In this document: piece by piece, positions 1-10,900 of the stretch
Position numbering within the stretch: the first letter of the stretch is position 1
How the letters are laid out: each line of letters begins with the position of its first letter
Assembly (NCBI RefSeq): GCF_028285715.1
Contig: NZ_JANQOO010000017.1
Coordinates: forward strand, 496,001-560,000
Direction: 5' to 3'
DNA length: 64,000 bases
DNA from: Ulvibacterium sp.
GTDB lineage: Bacteria; Bacteroidota; Bacteroidia; Flavobacteriales; Flavobacteriaceae
Notes under the pieces: model-generated
The model's input: the letters and a program-made list of their open reading frames with translations, nothing else
Databases searched by the model: none
What the model was told of the DNA's origin: nothing
Program-made: the position numbers and the translations under genes

Positions 1-170
1 GTAAAAATATGCTTCATTATATAATTGAAGCGCGAAGTGATTTTATGCGTATAAACTAGTAACATACTCAATAAAATTTCGGTTTGAAAGGTTATAGTTT
101 TTTTTCTCTTTTCTTCGTGGAACTCCAGGTTAAATTTGAATCGCGGCACTCAAGAAACCCGAAAGGAACC

Positions 171-869
171 TTACAGTATCTTTTCATCGGCAAAACTTAG
201 ATAATCCTTTTGGACAATAATGAGATGATCCAGCACTTTAATGTCAAGAGCACTGGCAGCCAGTTGCAACTTTTGGGTGATCTCCTTGTCAGCCTTGCTT
301 GCCCTGAGGTTTCCAGATGGATGGTTATGTGCTAATATTAGGGCCACGGCACCCAATTCCAAGGCTTGTTTCATTACCAAACGCACGTCTACCAATGTAC
401 CCGTAATGCCGCCTTTGCTCAATTGGGCAGTCTGTAGTACCTTATTCGCATTATTTAGGTATAGAATCCAAAATTCCTCGTGTTCCAATTCGCCCATTCT
501 GGGGTAGAGCAATTCAAAAGCATCCCGACTATTTCCAATTTTTGAAATCTTAAGGATTCCTTCCACCCGCCGTCTTCTGCCTATTTCCAAGGCGGCTGCT
601 ATAGTCACAGCCTTTGCCTCTCCGATTCCTTTGAACTGCCTCAATTGTTTTGTGGAAAGTCTTCCAAGCTCGTTCAGGTTATTGCCGACAGAGGCCAAAA
701 TACGTTTGGAGAGTTCCACGGCACTCTCCTTTTTGCTCCCAGATCCAATGAGTATGGCGACCAACTCCGCGTCCGATAGTGCCAACCTCCCTTTTTGCAC
801 CAGTTTTTCCCGTGGCTTGTCGTCATCGGCCCAGTGTTTTATCGAAAAGGTAGTAGGCTTTTCTTGCAT
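171..869 (-). CDS. radC: RadC family JAB-domain protein
   Basis: This 232-residue protein has the usual RadC layout. An N-terminal helix-hairpin-helix-like region (about residues 25-105, including FKGIGEAKA near 79-87) precedes a JAB/MPN metallo-domain. The metal-binding motif is complete: HNHPSG at 181-186, Ser191 and Asp194. RadC was historically called a DNA repair protein, but the biochemical role of the family is unsettled. The JAB fold suggests a zinc-dependent hydrolase acting on DNA-associated substrates. The length is normal for the family. It stands alone on the minus strand, and an AT-rich leader with a near-consensus -7 element (TATCTTTA) lies just upstream. Confidence 0.95.
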   Translation of the reverse strand: MQEKPTTFSIKHWADDDKPREKLVQKGRLALSDAELVAILIGSGSKKESAVELSKRILASVGNNLNELGRLSTKQLRQFKGIGEAKAVTIAAALEIGRRRRVEGILKISKIGNSRDAFELLYPRMGELEHEEFWILYLNNANKVLQTAQLSKGGITGTLVDVRLVMKQALELGAVALILAHNHPSGNLRASKADKEITQKLQLAASALDIKVLDHLIIVQKDYLSFADEKIL

Positions 870-999
870 TTGTTAAAGATAATGAACTAATATTTTTATC
901 CTGGAAATCCACAGCGAAATCAATAGAAAAAATTCGCAGTGTTAGCCAAATAGCAATCTTGGAAAGAAGCGGAAGAAGTAAACCTTCTATATATTGCAG

Positions 1000-1188
1000 T
1001 CAATGCGGCTCATCATAGGATGGAAATTCCCGTTCCTCCAAATAGTTCCTATTATCATAGAGTGTCCTATCTTCCTCCAAAATGGCGTTGGACATACCCA
1101 ATATAGCAGCTAATAATACCAAGGAAGCTTTGCGCCTTAGTATTCCAAAAAAACGGGTTAATCGAACGTAGTTTCCTATAACGAGCAT
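1000..1188 (-). CDS. Small hypothetical protein with one hydrophobic segment
   Basis: A 62-codon frame lies between radC and the Mur ligase on the same strand as both. The product would have a basic N-terminus, a hydrophobic stretch (about residues 22-36, SLVLLAAILGMSNA) resembling a signal peptide or membrane anchor, and an acidic tail rich in Glu, Asp and Tyr. That order is what a small exported or anchored protein would show, and the frame fills an otherwise empty gap. I do not recognise the family. A second frame overlaps it (1067-1303) but runs into the Mur ligase gene, so I rejected it. Translation is unproven. Confidence 0.4.
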   Translation of the reverse strand: MLVIGNYVRLTRFFGILRRKASLVLLAAILGMSNAILEEDRTLYDNRNYLEEREFPSYDEPH

Positions 1189-1256
1189 GTCTCGAAGAGG
1201 TCAAAACATGTTCCATCATGGGGCAACATGACAAATTTTCCGTCGAAGACTTGGGA

Positions 1257-2615
1257 TTATCCGGAAAGCTTTTGCCGAACCGAGTCCAAATCCAAACCCC
1301 CATAATTTCCCGAACTCATCAGCAACAATATGGAGTTTTCAAAATTTTGATCAAATATAAAATCGTGAAATTGGGATGCCTCGGTAAAAACTTCTAAATC
1401 ATCCCGTTGAAAAGCCTCAATAACCTGGCCCGGGGTCACTTCCTTTAGTCGTTTTATTTTTACGGACTCGGGCAAATAAAAGACAACGGCGACATCCGCG
1501 GCATCCAGGGCCCCTCTATATCCTTTTAAAAAATCTGCATTAAAACTGCTATAGGTATGGAGTTCCAAGCAGGCGACCAACCGCCGATTCGGATATTGTT
1601 CCTTTACCGCCCTGGTCGTTGCGGAAACCTTGCTCGGGGCATGGGCAAAATCCTTATAAACTGTAACTGAAGAACTTTCGGCTATTTTTTCCAATCGCTT
1701 TGAGGCCCCTGTAAAAGTGGCTATGGCTTCATAAAAATCGTCTTCGTCCACTCCCATATTTTGGCAAATCCATTTGGCGCCGGCTAAATTGCTAAGATTG
1801 TGTCTTCCAAAGATTTCAATGGGCATAGCTCCCTCTGGGGTTTCCAAAAAGGTCTGGCCCTCCTCTACAGAATACAAAGGCGTATGATAGGGTAATTTTC
1901 GAATAGGATTCTCGGATCTTTCCACTACTTCCTTGACCTTGCTATCTTCTGCATTATAGGCTATACTGCCTCCTTTTACGATGCTGTCCACAAAAATCCG
2001 AAACTGTTCTAAATAATTCTCAAAGGTGGGAAATACATTGATATGGTCCCAGGCAATACCACTCAATAAAGCGATATTGGGTTTATATAAATGGAATTTA
2101 GGTCGCCTATCAATTGGGGAGGACAGATATTCATCGCCTTCCAAAACAATAAAATCGTTATCCTCGGTTAAGTGGACCATGCGTTCAAACCCCTCCAACT
2201 GGGCCCCCACCATATAATCTACTTCCCTATCGTGATACCTTAGAACATGCAAAATCATTGAGGTAATGGTGGTCTTGCCATGACTTCCCCCAATAACTAC
2301 ACGGGTTTTGTTTTTGGACTGTTCATATAAAAATTCGGGATAGGAGTAAATCCGTATCCCTAATTTCTGGGCATGTAGTAATTCTGGGTTATCCGGTTTC
2401 GCATGCATTCCGAGGATAATAGCATCCAAATCACCTGTCACCTTTTCGGGAAACCATCCAAATTCGGTGGGTAATAGGCCCTTTTGCTCCAACCTACTTT
2501 TAGAAGGCTCAAAAATAATATCATCACTACCCGTAATCGTGTATCCCCTATGGTGAAGGGCCAAGGCCAAATTGTGCATGGCGCTACCACCTATGGCAAT
2601 AAAATGGATGTTCAT
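1257..2615 (-). CDS. mpl: Mpl-type Mur ligase (UDP-N-acetylmuramate: tripeptide ligase)
   Basis: This is a Mur ligase of about 452 residues. A Rossmann-like start (IHFIAIGGSAMHNLA) is followed by the ATP-binding loop GGSHGKTT at 109-116 and the central domain residues EGDEY and WDHINVFPT. Mpl enzymes rejoin recovered murein peptide to UDP-MurNAc in cell-wall recycling; the alternative is a MurC paralogue. The IGGSAMHNLA start and the ESDE-equivalent EGDEY fit Mpl better than MurC. The frame is open 16 codons further upstream, but a promoter with TTTG, 19 bases and TATCTTTA lies across that extension, so I place the start at the ATG at 2615. Confidence 0.88.
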   Translation of the reverse strand: MNIHFIAIGGSAMHNLALALHHRGYTITGSDDIIFEPSKSRLEQKGLLPTEFGWFPEKVTGDLDAIILGMHAKPDNPELLHAQKLGIRIYSYPEFLYEQSKNKTRVVIGGSHGKTTITSMILHVLRYHDREVDYMVGAQLEGFERMVHLTEDNDFIVLEGDEYLSSPIDRRPKFHLYKPNIALLSGIAWDHINVFPTFENYLEQFRIFVDSIVKGGSIAYNAEDSKVKEVVERSENPIRKLPYHTPLYSVEEGQTFLETPEGAMPIEIFGRHNLSNLAGAKWICQNMGVDEDDFYEAIATFTGASKRLEKIAESSSVTVYKDFAHAPSKVSATTRAVKEQYPNRRLVACLELHTYSSFNADFLKGYRGALDAADVAVVFYLPESVKIKRLKEVTPGQVIEAFQRDDLEVFTEASQFHDFIFDQNFENSILLLMSSGNYGGLDLDSVRQKLSG

Positions 2616-2633
2616 GAAATATAGATTAGGATG

Positions 2634-2664
2634 TAAAGATAGGTATAGAAAAGAGCTACGCAAA
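2634..2664 (-). promoter_or_regulatory. Bacteroidota-type promoter for mpl
   Basis: On the minus strand a -33 TTTG (2661-2664) is separated by exactly 19 bases from TATCTTTA (2634-2641), one mismatch from TAnnTTTG. It lies 18 bases upstream of the mpl ATG and inside the longer open frame, which supports the shorter start. Confidence 0.65.
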
Positions 2665-2717
2665 CCACTTCTTTTCGATAGGGATTCTTTTTATATTCGC
2701 CGAATAGAATTTGTAAT

Positions 2718-3029
2718 ATGAACCTCGCCGATATCCCTTCCAAGGAAATCATGCCCGGCTACCATGGGAAACTAGTGCATACCCGGAATATGAGCATTGC
2801 CTTTTGGGATGTGGAAAAGGGTGCCAAAGTCCCTTTGCATTCCCATGGGAACGAACAGGTGATGCAGGTTTTGGAAGGAAAATTTGAATTTACTTTGGAC
2901 GGCATTACCGCAATTTATGAAAAGGATGATATGGTGGTAATTCCACCGCATACACCGCATAAAGGAAAAGCTTTGACTGCCTGTAGGTTAATGGATGTTT
3001 TTAGCCCAGTACGGGAGGAATATAGGTAA
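2718..3029 (+). CDS. Cupin-domain protein
   Basis: This is a 103-residue single-domain cupin. Motif 1 is seen as PLHSHGNEQ (His41, His43 and a nearby Glu or Gln as probable metal ligands), with the glycine turn LEGKFEF, then motif 2 with PPHTPH (His78, His81). Such small cupins bind a divalent metal and often act on, or sense, small acids or sugars. The substrate cannot be told from sequence. It is divergent from mpl and lies 53 bases ahead of an SDR gene on the same strand, so the two may be co-transcribed. Confidence 0.85.
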   Translation: MNLADIPSKEIMPGYHGKLVHTRNMSIAFWDVEKGAKVPLHSHGNEQVMQVLEGKFEFTLDGITAIYEKDDMVVIPPHTPHKGKALTACRLMDVFSPVREEYR

Positions 3030-3082
3030 TGCCATAACCCGTCCCTTAAAACGAGAGGGCATTTACGTAGTTTAAAAAAGAA

Positions 3083-3868
3083 ATGGAGATATATCTAGAG
3101 GGAAAAAAGGCCTTGGTCGGCGGTAGTAGCGGCGGTATCGGAAAGGCAATCGCCCTTCAATTGGCGGAAAGCGGGACCAGTGTTACCCTGATGTCTCGTA
3201 GTGAGGAAAAACTAAAGGAAATTGTCATGGATTTGCCTACCGACCAAGGGCAAGCACATCACTATTTGGTGGTGGATTTCAATGATTTTGAGGCTTACAA
3301 AAGAATCATTTCCAACTATTTCGAGAACAATTCCGTGGATATTTTGGTCAACAATACCCAGGGGCCTGCTGCGGGCAATACTTTGGAAAAGCATGTACCT
3401 GATTACCAAGAGGCCTTTGACCTATTGTTCAAAACCGTTGTTTTTACTACGGAGCTGGCTTTAAAACAAATGCGGCAAAATCAATGGGGACGTATTATTA
3501 ATGTGGCCTCGGTCTCCGTGAGGGAACCTCTTTCCTATCTAGCACTCTCGAATTCGATTAGGGCGGCGGTGGTTACTTGGGCCAAAAGCCTGGCAAACGA
3601 TGTAGGCGCTGCACAAATTACGGTAAACAATATCCTCACCGGATATTTTGATACGGACCGTATTGCGCAACTCAATGCAAAAAAAGCGGAACAACTGGGG
3701 ATTTCCATAGCCGAGGTGCGTTCAGAAATGGAGTCCCGAGTTCCTTTGAGGCGAATTGGGAAACCTAAGGAATATGGATACCTGGTTGCTTTTTTGGCTT
3801 CGGACAAGGCAGCATATATCACCGGCACATCGATTCCGATTGACGGCGGCCTTTTGAAAAGTCTATGA
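3083..3868 (+). CDS. Atypical SDR-family oxidoreductase lacking the YxxxK dyad
   Basis: A 261-residue short-chain dehydrogenase/reductase fold. The nucleotide-binding glycine motif is GGSSGGIG (13-20), an NNTQG element follows (90-94), and the family C-terminus ITGTSIPIDGG is present. The catalytic Ser143 aligns, but the classical YxxxK is replaced by Ser156-N-S-I-Arg160. The fold and probably NAD(P) binding are kept, while ordinary carbonyl reduction chemistry is doubtful. An atypical SDR group with Tyr and Lys replaced is known, so this is not simply a broken gene. The 3' end overlaps the convergent TPR gene by six bases. Confidence 0.88.
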   Translation: MEIYLEGKKALVGGSSGGIGKAIALQLAESGTSVTLMSRSEEKLKEIVMDLPTDQGQAHHYLVVDFNDFEAYKRIISNYFENNSVDILVNNTQGPAAGNTLEKHVPDYQEAFDLLFKTVVFTTELALKQMRQNQWGRIINVASVSVREPLSYLALSNSIRAAVVTWAKSLANDVGAAQITVNNILTGYFDTDRIAQLNAKKAEQLGISIAEVRSEMESRVPLRRIGKPKEYGYLVAFLASDKAAYITGTSIPIDGGLLKSL

Positions 3869-4753
3869 CCTCAACGTGCCCATGGCCTCGATTTTTTTCT
3901 GCTCTTCTAAGGCGGCTTCCAATTCGTTATCTATATACAAAGCTCTGGCAATCCATTTTAGGGCCTTAGGTTTGTCCTTCTTCTTTCGATATAATTTGGC
4001 CATTCTAAAATAGGCCCATTTTAAGGGAACCCCATCCAAAGATGTGTAGTTTTTGATGTATTGCCCCATATGATACACTCCTTCGTCCAATTTAAGGTCA
4101 TACTCACCGCAAATCTTTCCAATTTGATAGTGCAGTTGGTTTCGTTCTATACTTTCCAAATCGTCCAAAAGTCCCAAGGCATATAAATAATCCTGTTTCG
4201 CTCTTTCGGGATTTTCATCGTATTCATGTACATAGCCCATGGCCAAATAGCCATCGATTGGGGATACGGATTTCAATTTTTTGGCATAGTCAAAAGCTTT
4301 GGAAGTACTCCCTCCCAAAATACCCGGCAAGCTTATATAAAGATCCACCAAAGCCCAATGCACTTCTATTGAGCTTGAATCCAAAGTGGCGGCTTTTTTA
4401 AAATTCTCCTTAATTTTTCCTACTAGGGTAAGGGCCTTAAACCTATTGCTATTTTGGGCTTTTTTGGCCATAACGCCTCCATATTTAAAGGCATAGTCCG
4501 AAACCTGTGGGTAGGTCTCGGTAAGCTCCTTGTAAATGGCAATGGCATCGTCCCATTTGCCTTGATAGCCATAAACCTCCCCTAGCCTATCCTTGACATC
4601 CTTATCCGTCGTGACTTGAATTTCCTTTAGAAGTTCGGTCTCCGCTTGGACGTATTTCTTTCTTTCGATAAGTTGATTTATATCAACTCCTGTGCTTTGC
4701 GCCTGGCATACATGCAACTGAACGACAGCGGACAGGAAAAGAAAATATTTCAT
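3863..4753 (-). CDS. Exported tetratricopeptide-repeat protein
   Basis: A 296-residue protein with an N-terminal signal peptide (about residues 1-19, hydrophobic and ending near QAQS), followed by helical repeats of TPR type. These include a repeat around YGYQGKWDDAIAIYKELTET and a C-terminal one ending KPKALKWIARAL. TPR arrays mediate protein-protein contacts. With export, a periplasmic scaffold role is likely, but no partner can be named. The region LPGILGGSTSKAFDYAKKL resembles the family of periplasmic proteins measured from several TPR units. It is convergent with the SDR gene. Confidence 0.82.
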   Translation of the reverse strand: MKYFLFLSAVVQLHVCQAQSTGVDINQLIERKKYVQAETELLKEIQVTTDKDVKDRLGEVYGYQGKWDDAIAIYKELTETYPQVSDYAFKYGGVMAKKAQNSNRFKALTLVGKIKENFKKAATLDSSSIEVHWALVDLYISLPGILGGSTSKAFDYAKKLKSVSPIDGYLAMGYVHEYDENPERAKQDYLYALGLLDDLESIERNQLHYQIGKICGEYDLKLDEGVYHMGQYIKNYTSLDGVPLKWAYFRMAKLYRKKKDKPKALKWIARALYIDNELEAALEEQKKIEAMGTLRS

Positions 4754-4981
4754 GGCAAATCAAAACTTTGATGTTTTGTCGGTAGATCTTACCATCCCTT
4801 AATTTTTTTAATACAGTTTCAGACCTCCAAATGGTTGTCCAAACTCATTTGGGGACTTCGTTCACTCATTTAAACTTTCGTATGGCACAAGTTTTGCTCA
4901 CATTTGTTGCTTAATTTTAGCCTATGTGATCCTACTCCTTGTGAACATGTTAATCATGTGATAAGGGAGAACAAATTTAAG

Positions 4982-7900
4982 ATGAGATACCTGGTTTTAC
5001 TATTTACGATACTTCAATTTTCAATGGCCAATGCACAAAGTGATACTTCGTACCAAGCACTTTGGAGGCAAGTAGAAAAACTGGAAAACGAGGCGCTGAC
5101 CAAATCGGCCTTGAAGGTAGTACGATCCATCTCCGAAAAGGCGAAGGAAGAAGGTCGTTCGCCCCAAATAATAAAGGCATTGCTGTATACCTCCAAATAC
5201 GCCATGACATTGGAAGAAGACGCCCAATTGAAGATTGTAAGCGACTTTAAGTCCGAAATCCAAAAGGCGGAATTCCCCACAAAAAATGTACTGGAAAGTT
5301 ATTTGGGGAATCTGTATTGGCAGTATTTTCAACAGAACCGCTATCGGTTCTATGATCGTACCGAAACGGAAGCCAAAGTAGACAGTATCGACTTTCGGAC
5401 GTGGGATTTGACCACCCTTTTCGAAGAAATTCACCAACATTTTACCGCTTCGTTGGAGAATCCGACAAAATTACAGGCCCTAAATGTGAACGAATTCCAG
5501 GAAATACTGACCAAACAAAAGGGTTCTGAAACCTATCGTCCAACCCTATTCGATCTGTTGGCCCATACCACGCTACAATTCTATAAAACTCCTGAAAACG
5601 CCATCACACGACCTGCGGATAAATTTGAAATGGACGACCCGAAATTACTTTGCGAGGCCTACCAATTTACACAGCTATCCATTGATTTTACGGACGAAAC
5701 CTCCCTACAATCCAGAGCCTTGCAAATCTATCAGGAACTTACGAAGTTTCATTTTTCGGATGTTCGATTGGAAGCCTTGGCAGATGTGGATATTGAACGA
5801 TTACGATTTATTCATCAAAATGCGGTTTTCCCAAATAAGGATATGGCTTATCTTGATGTTCTTCAAAACTCCGTAGAAAACCTAAGTCATCATGAGGTAT
5901 CGGGTTTGTACCAATATGAAATTGCCCTATTGTACAATCAATGGGGAAATTCATACCAACCCAAGTCCAAAGAAGAACATCGATGGAAGCTAAAAGAAGC
6001 GCTGACGCTTTGTGAATCGGTTATCGCGCAATTTCCGGAAAGTACGGGTGCCGAAAAGTGCAGGGCCCTAAAATCCGAAATTCTTTCCAAAAGTTTACAA
6101 TTGACCGTGGAGCAATATATCCCCATTGATTCTCCCTCCCGAATATTGGTGAACTACAAAAACCTGGATGAACTTCAGCTTGTTGCATATGAGGTATCAA
6201 ACAACGATATCAAAAAACTGAATACCCTGTATCCGGAATCCGAAAAACTGAACTTTATCAAAAAACTATCCGCGGTTAAAAAATGGGAGGCTCCGTTGAA
6301 AAATGAAAACGATTTCCAGCGGCATGGTATTGAGGTCTTGCTGCCTAAATTAGGCAATGGACAATATATTCTTTTGGCCGTCCCTAAAGCGGAAATCCAT
6401 AATACGTTCGCTTATGCGAAGATTCAGGTAACAAATTTGGCCTTAGTTGAAACCCAGACCCCGGAACATCATCAATTTCAGCTCATAGATAGGAACAATG
6501 GAAAACCTCTGGAAAATGCTAAGCTACAATTTACCTATCAGGAGAACTACGACCGTAAGTTTCTGACGGAAACATTTACCACCAATGCTAAGGGTGCGGT
6601 ACGAATTCCACGGGGCACCAAGCGCTGGACCTCCATAGATATAAAGGGGGTTTACAATGACGATACGGCCCATTTTGGAGCATATTACATCGGCTCAAAA
6701 TCAAATACACAAGTTCTCGGTTCCCTGGATAATTCCGCTTTTTTGTTTACCGATAGAAGTATGTATAGACCGGGACAAGTACTTTATTTCAAAGGAATAG
6801 CAGTTTCAAGGGAAGACGATGCGTCCCAAATCCTTCCCAATATTCCAATGACAGTAAACCTTAAGGATGTAAACTATCAAGAAGTGACCACGTTGGAGGT
6901 AACGACCAATGAATTTGGTTCGTTTTCAGGAAAATTTATATTGCCGGACAACGGACTTACCGGGAGTTTTTCGTTACAGGCAAGTTCAAAAGCAATCAAA
7001 ATCAATGGCACTACCGAATTCTCCGTGGAAGAGTATAAACGGCCCAAATTCCAAACCTCTTTCCAACCTGTAAAAGAAACCTATAAGGTCAACGACAGTA
7101 TCACAGTAAAGGGCACGGCAATCGGTTATGCAGGCAGTGCCATTACCGATGCCCAGGTGGCCTACCGTATACGCCGAGTCGTTCATTTTCCAAGATGGTA
7201 TTATTGGAGTAGATCTTACTTCAATTCCCCTCCACAGGAAATCGCTTATGGCATTACGGTAACCGATGCTTCCGGAAACTATAACATTACTTTCAAGGCT
7301 ATTCCGGACAATAGTATTGAGAAGAATAATCTACCGACATTCAGTTATGAAATTACCGCGGACGTAACCGATATTAATGGTGAAACGCATACGGCCACCG
7401 ATATTGTCCGTGTGGGTTACCATACCCTTAATGCCGATATCAGGATTTCGGATCGGCTGGACAAAAATGCGAAAGACCATACCATTGAAATAACGACCAT
7501 CAATCTAAATGGCCAAGCTGTGGATGCCAAGGGTACCCTTAAAATGTATAAGTTACGGCCCTCAAAATACGTACTGCGCAATAGGCCTTGGGCTTCACCC
7601 GATTACCAAAATTGGGAAAAAAGCAGTTTTAAGAAACTATTCCCACATGATGCCTATTCCAACGAGCACGATTTTACCAGTTGGGACAAAGGAAAATTAG
7701 TATGGGAGTCTGATTTTGATACAGGAAAATCCACAGAATTTCCCTTGGACACCTCCAAAAAATGGGAATCGGGCAAATACATTTTGGAACTTCAGACCCA
7801 AGACAAGTTTGGACGAGCTGTAAGGGCCAAGACCATAACAACACTCTTTGGAGAGAAAGATGCTGCTTTGGCGGACAACCAATTGTTCGATATAAAACTT

Positions 7901-10900
7901 GATAAATCCCAGTATCAAATTGGTGAACGGGTAAAAATTGTGTTGGCCTCGGCCGCAAAAGATCTTTTTGTAAGCGTAAGCGTGGAAAAAAATCGAGAAA
8001 TCGTGGATACGAGGGTTATCCGATTGAACCAAAATACCCAAAGCTTTACCCTTCCGGTTACACAATCGGATTTGGGTGGCTTTGCGATCCACTATAGTTT
8101 TTCAGCATTCAATGCCTTTACTTCCGGCTCTTTGGTGGTTCCTGTACCTTATCCCAAAACCGATTTGGAAATCGAAACGGTGACGTTTCGGGACAAATTA
8201 CAGCCAAACACGGCTGAAACCTGGACTTTTCAGATAAAAGGTCCAAAGGGTGCCAAGGTAGCCGCCGAATTGTTGGCCAGTATGTACGATGCTTCCTTGG
8301 ATGCCTTTCGCGAACATTCTTGGAATGTCGGTTTCGCCTATCTACCTACTTACTATTCCAATAGCCATAGCAATGCTTACAGAAGTTTTGGAACGAAAGG
8401 TTTCCGGATATATCGTGACCTTTCCGGTAGATACAACTACCAACCCCAGTATTATGATACTTTTGATTGGTTCGGGTTTCATTTTGGATATGGGTCAAGA
8501 ATCCGCGGAACTACTGGCAATCTGGTGCGGAAATCCAGTGCGCCTCCAGCTGCAATGGAAGTATTGGAAGAAAGTGCAGCCCTGGACGAAATAGCTGTTG
8601 TGGAAAATGACCCTACCGGAAAAATTGCTGGGCTGGCAGAATTCGACAAGGCACCTGAAGAAAATCAAATAGCAAAAAAAGAAGCGGATTTTAGCACTGT
8701 AGCCATTCGTAAAAACCTACAGGAAACCGCATTTTTCTTTCCACAATTACGCACGGATGAGGAAGGCAATGTATCCTTTAGCTTCACCACACCGGAAGCC
8801 TTGACCACATGGAAATTGTTGTTATTGGCTCATGACAAGAATCTTCAAAGTATGTATACTACCTTGGAAGCGGTAACCCAAAAGGAACTCATGGTCATCC
8901 CCAATGCACCACGATTTTTACGGGAGGGTGATGAAATTACCCTAAGTACTAAAATCGCTAATCTTACCAATCAAAAGCTTTCGGGCCATGCAAAACTTCA
9001 ATTGGTGGATGCCCTTACGGGTAAAGATGTTACGGAAAAGCTGTTTTTGACCCCCTCCAACGAAATTGCCGCACCAGTTGAAAAAAAGGAGTTTTCAGTC
9101 GATTCATTGGGTAATACCCAAGTCTCATGGCGATTAAGGATTCCCGAAGGGATGCAGGCCGTACAGTATACTATATTGGCCAAAGCAGGGGATTTTAGCG
9201 ATGGGGAACAAAACGTGCTTCCCGTATTGACCAATCGAATGCCCGTGACCGAGACTTTACCAATGTGGGTCGGTGGTAATCAGACCAAAACCTTTGTTTT
9301 GGACAAGTTATGGGACAATACCTCTACCACTCTCAGCAACCACAAGTTGACTTTGGAGATTACCTCCAACCCCGCCTGGTATGCGGTACAGGCCTTACCC
9401 TATCTTATGGAGTATCCTCATGAGTGCAACGAACAAATCTTTGCAAAGTATTATGCGAATACCTTGGCCAGCCATATTGCCAATACCAATCCAAGGATAC
9501 AGGAGATATTTGACCAATGGAGAAATTCCGATGCGTTATTGAGTAATCTGGAAAAGAATTCCGCACTGAAGTCACTTTTGATCCAGGAAACTCCATGGTT
9601 GCGCGATGCCCAATCTGAGACTGAACAAAAAAAACGTATTGCCCTATTATTCAACCTAAATACCATGCGGAACGAACAGGCCAATTCCTTGGGCAAACTT
9701 CAACAGAACCAGTTGTCTTCCGGGGCTTGGGCATGGTTCAAGGGCGGACGGGCCAGCCGATATATCACACAGCATATCATTGCAGGATTAGGGCATTTGA
9801 ACCATTTGAAGGCAACAAATACGGACAATCGTCTACCACAAATACTTAAAAGCGCTCTTCAATATCTTGATTCCGAATTCGTAAGCGAGTACGAGCAAAT
9901 GAAAAAGTATACCAAAAACCCTAAGGATGACCATCTTAGCCAAATGCAAATCCATTACCTCTATATGCGCAGTTTTTTCAAGAACATCAAGACCTCCAAA
10001 AAAGTGGATGAAGTTTTGGCCTACTATCAGGACCAGGCAAAAAAGTATTGGGTAAAAAAGGGATTGTATTCCAAAGGTATGTTGGCCTTGGCCCTTTATC
10101 GTATGGATGATGGAGCTTCGGCTAATAACATTTTAAGATCTTTAAACGAAAATAGTATTTCCAATGAGGAGCTGGGGATGTATTGGAAGGAAAATACTAC
10201 CTCCTGGCACTGGTATGAAGCCTCAATAGAAACACAAGCCTTGATGATAGAGGTATTTTCAGAATTACAGCACGATGTCAAAATCGTTGACAAGTTGAAG
10301 GTGTGGTTGCTAAAACATAAGCAGACCAACCAATGGAAAACCACCAAAGCCACAACGGAAGCGGTTTATGCCCTTTTATTGCAAGGTAATGATTGGCTAT
10401 CCCTGACCGAAACGGTAGAGGTATCCGTTGGAGAGCAAAAGATAGAAGCCTCCCAACATGACGATGTTAGGTTGGAAGCCGGAACGGGGTATTATAAGAC
10501 CTCATGGAGCGGGGATGAAGTGAAATCCAAAATGGCCCATGTTACGCTTGCGAAAAAAGGAGAAGGCGTTGCTTGGGGCGGGCTGTACTGGCAATACTTT
10601 GAAGACTTGAACAAGATAACTTCAGCGGAAACCCCATTGCAACTCAAAAAGAAGCTTTTCCTCAAAAAGAATACTAACACGGGCGAAGAAATTTCTACAA
10701 TTACCCCTACCACAGATTTGAAGGTGGGGGACCTGTTGCGCGTGCGTATAGAACTCAAGGTGGATAGGGATATGGAATTCATACATATGAAGGATATGCG
10801 GGCAGCAGGGTTTGAACCCACAAATGTACTTTCCAGCTACAAATGGCAGGACGGATTAGGTTACTATGAAAGTACCAAGGATGCCAGTACTCACTTTTTC

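Noticed and set aside
1067-1303. 78-codon minus-strand frame over the end of mpl
   Set aside because: It overlaps both the more plausible 62-codon frame and the mpl C-terminus and shows no protein-like pattern.
4904-4981. N-terminal extension of the A2M gene
   Set aside because: The extension is not signal-peptide-like and overlaps a probable promoter; the internal ATG at 4982 opens a perfect signal peptide.
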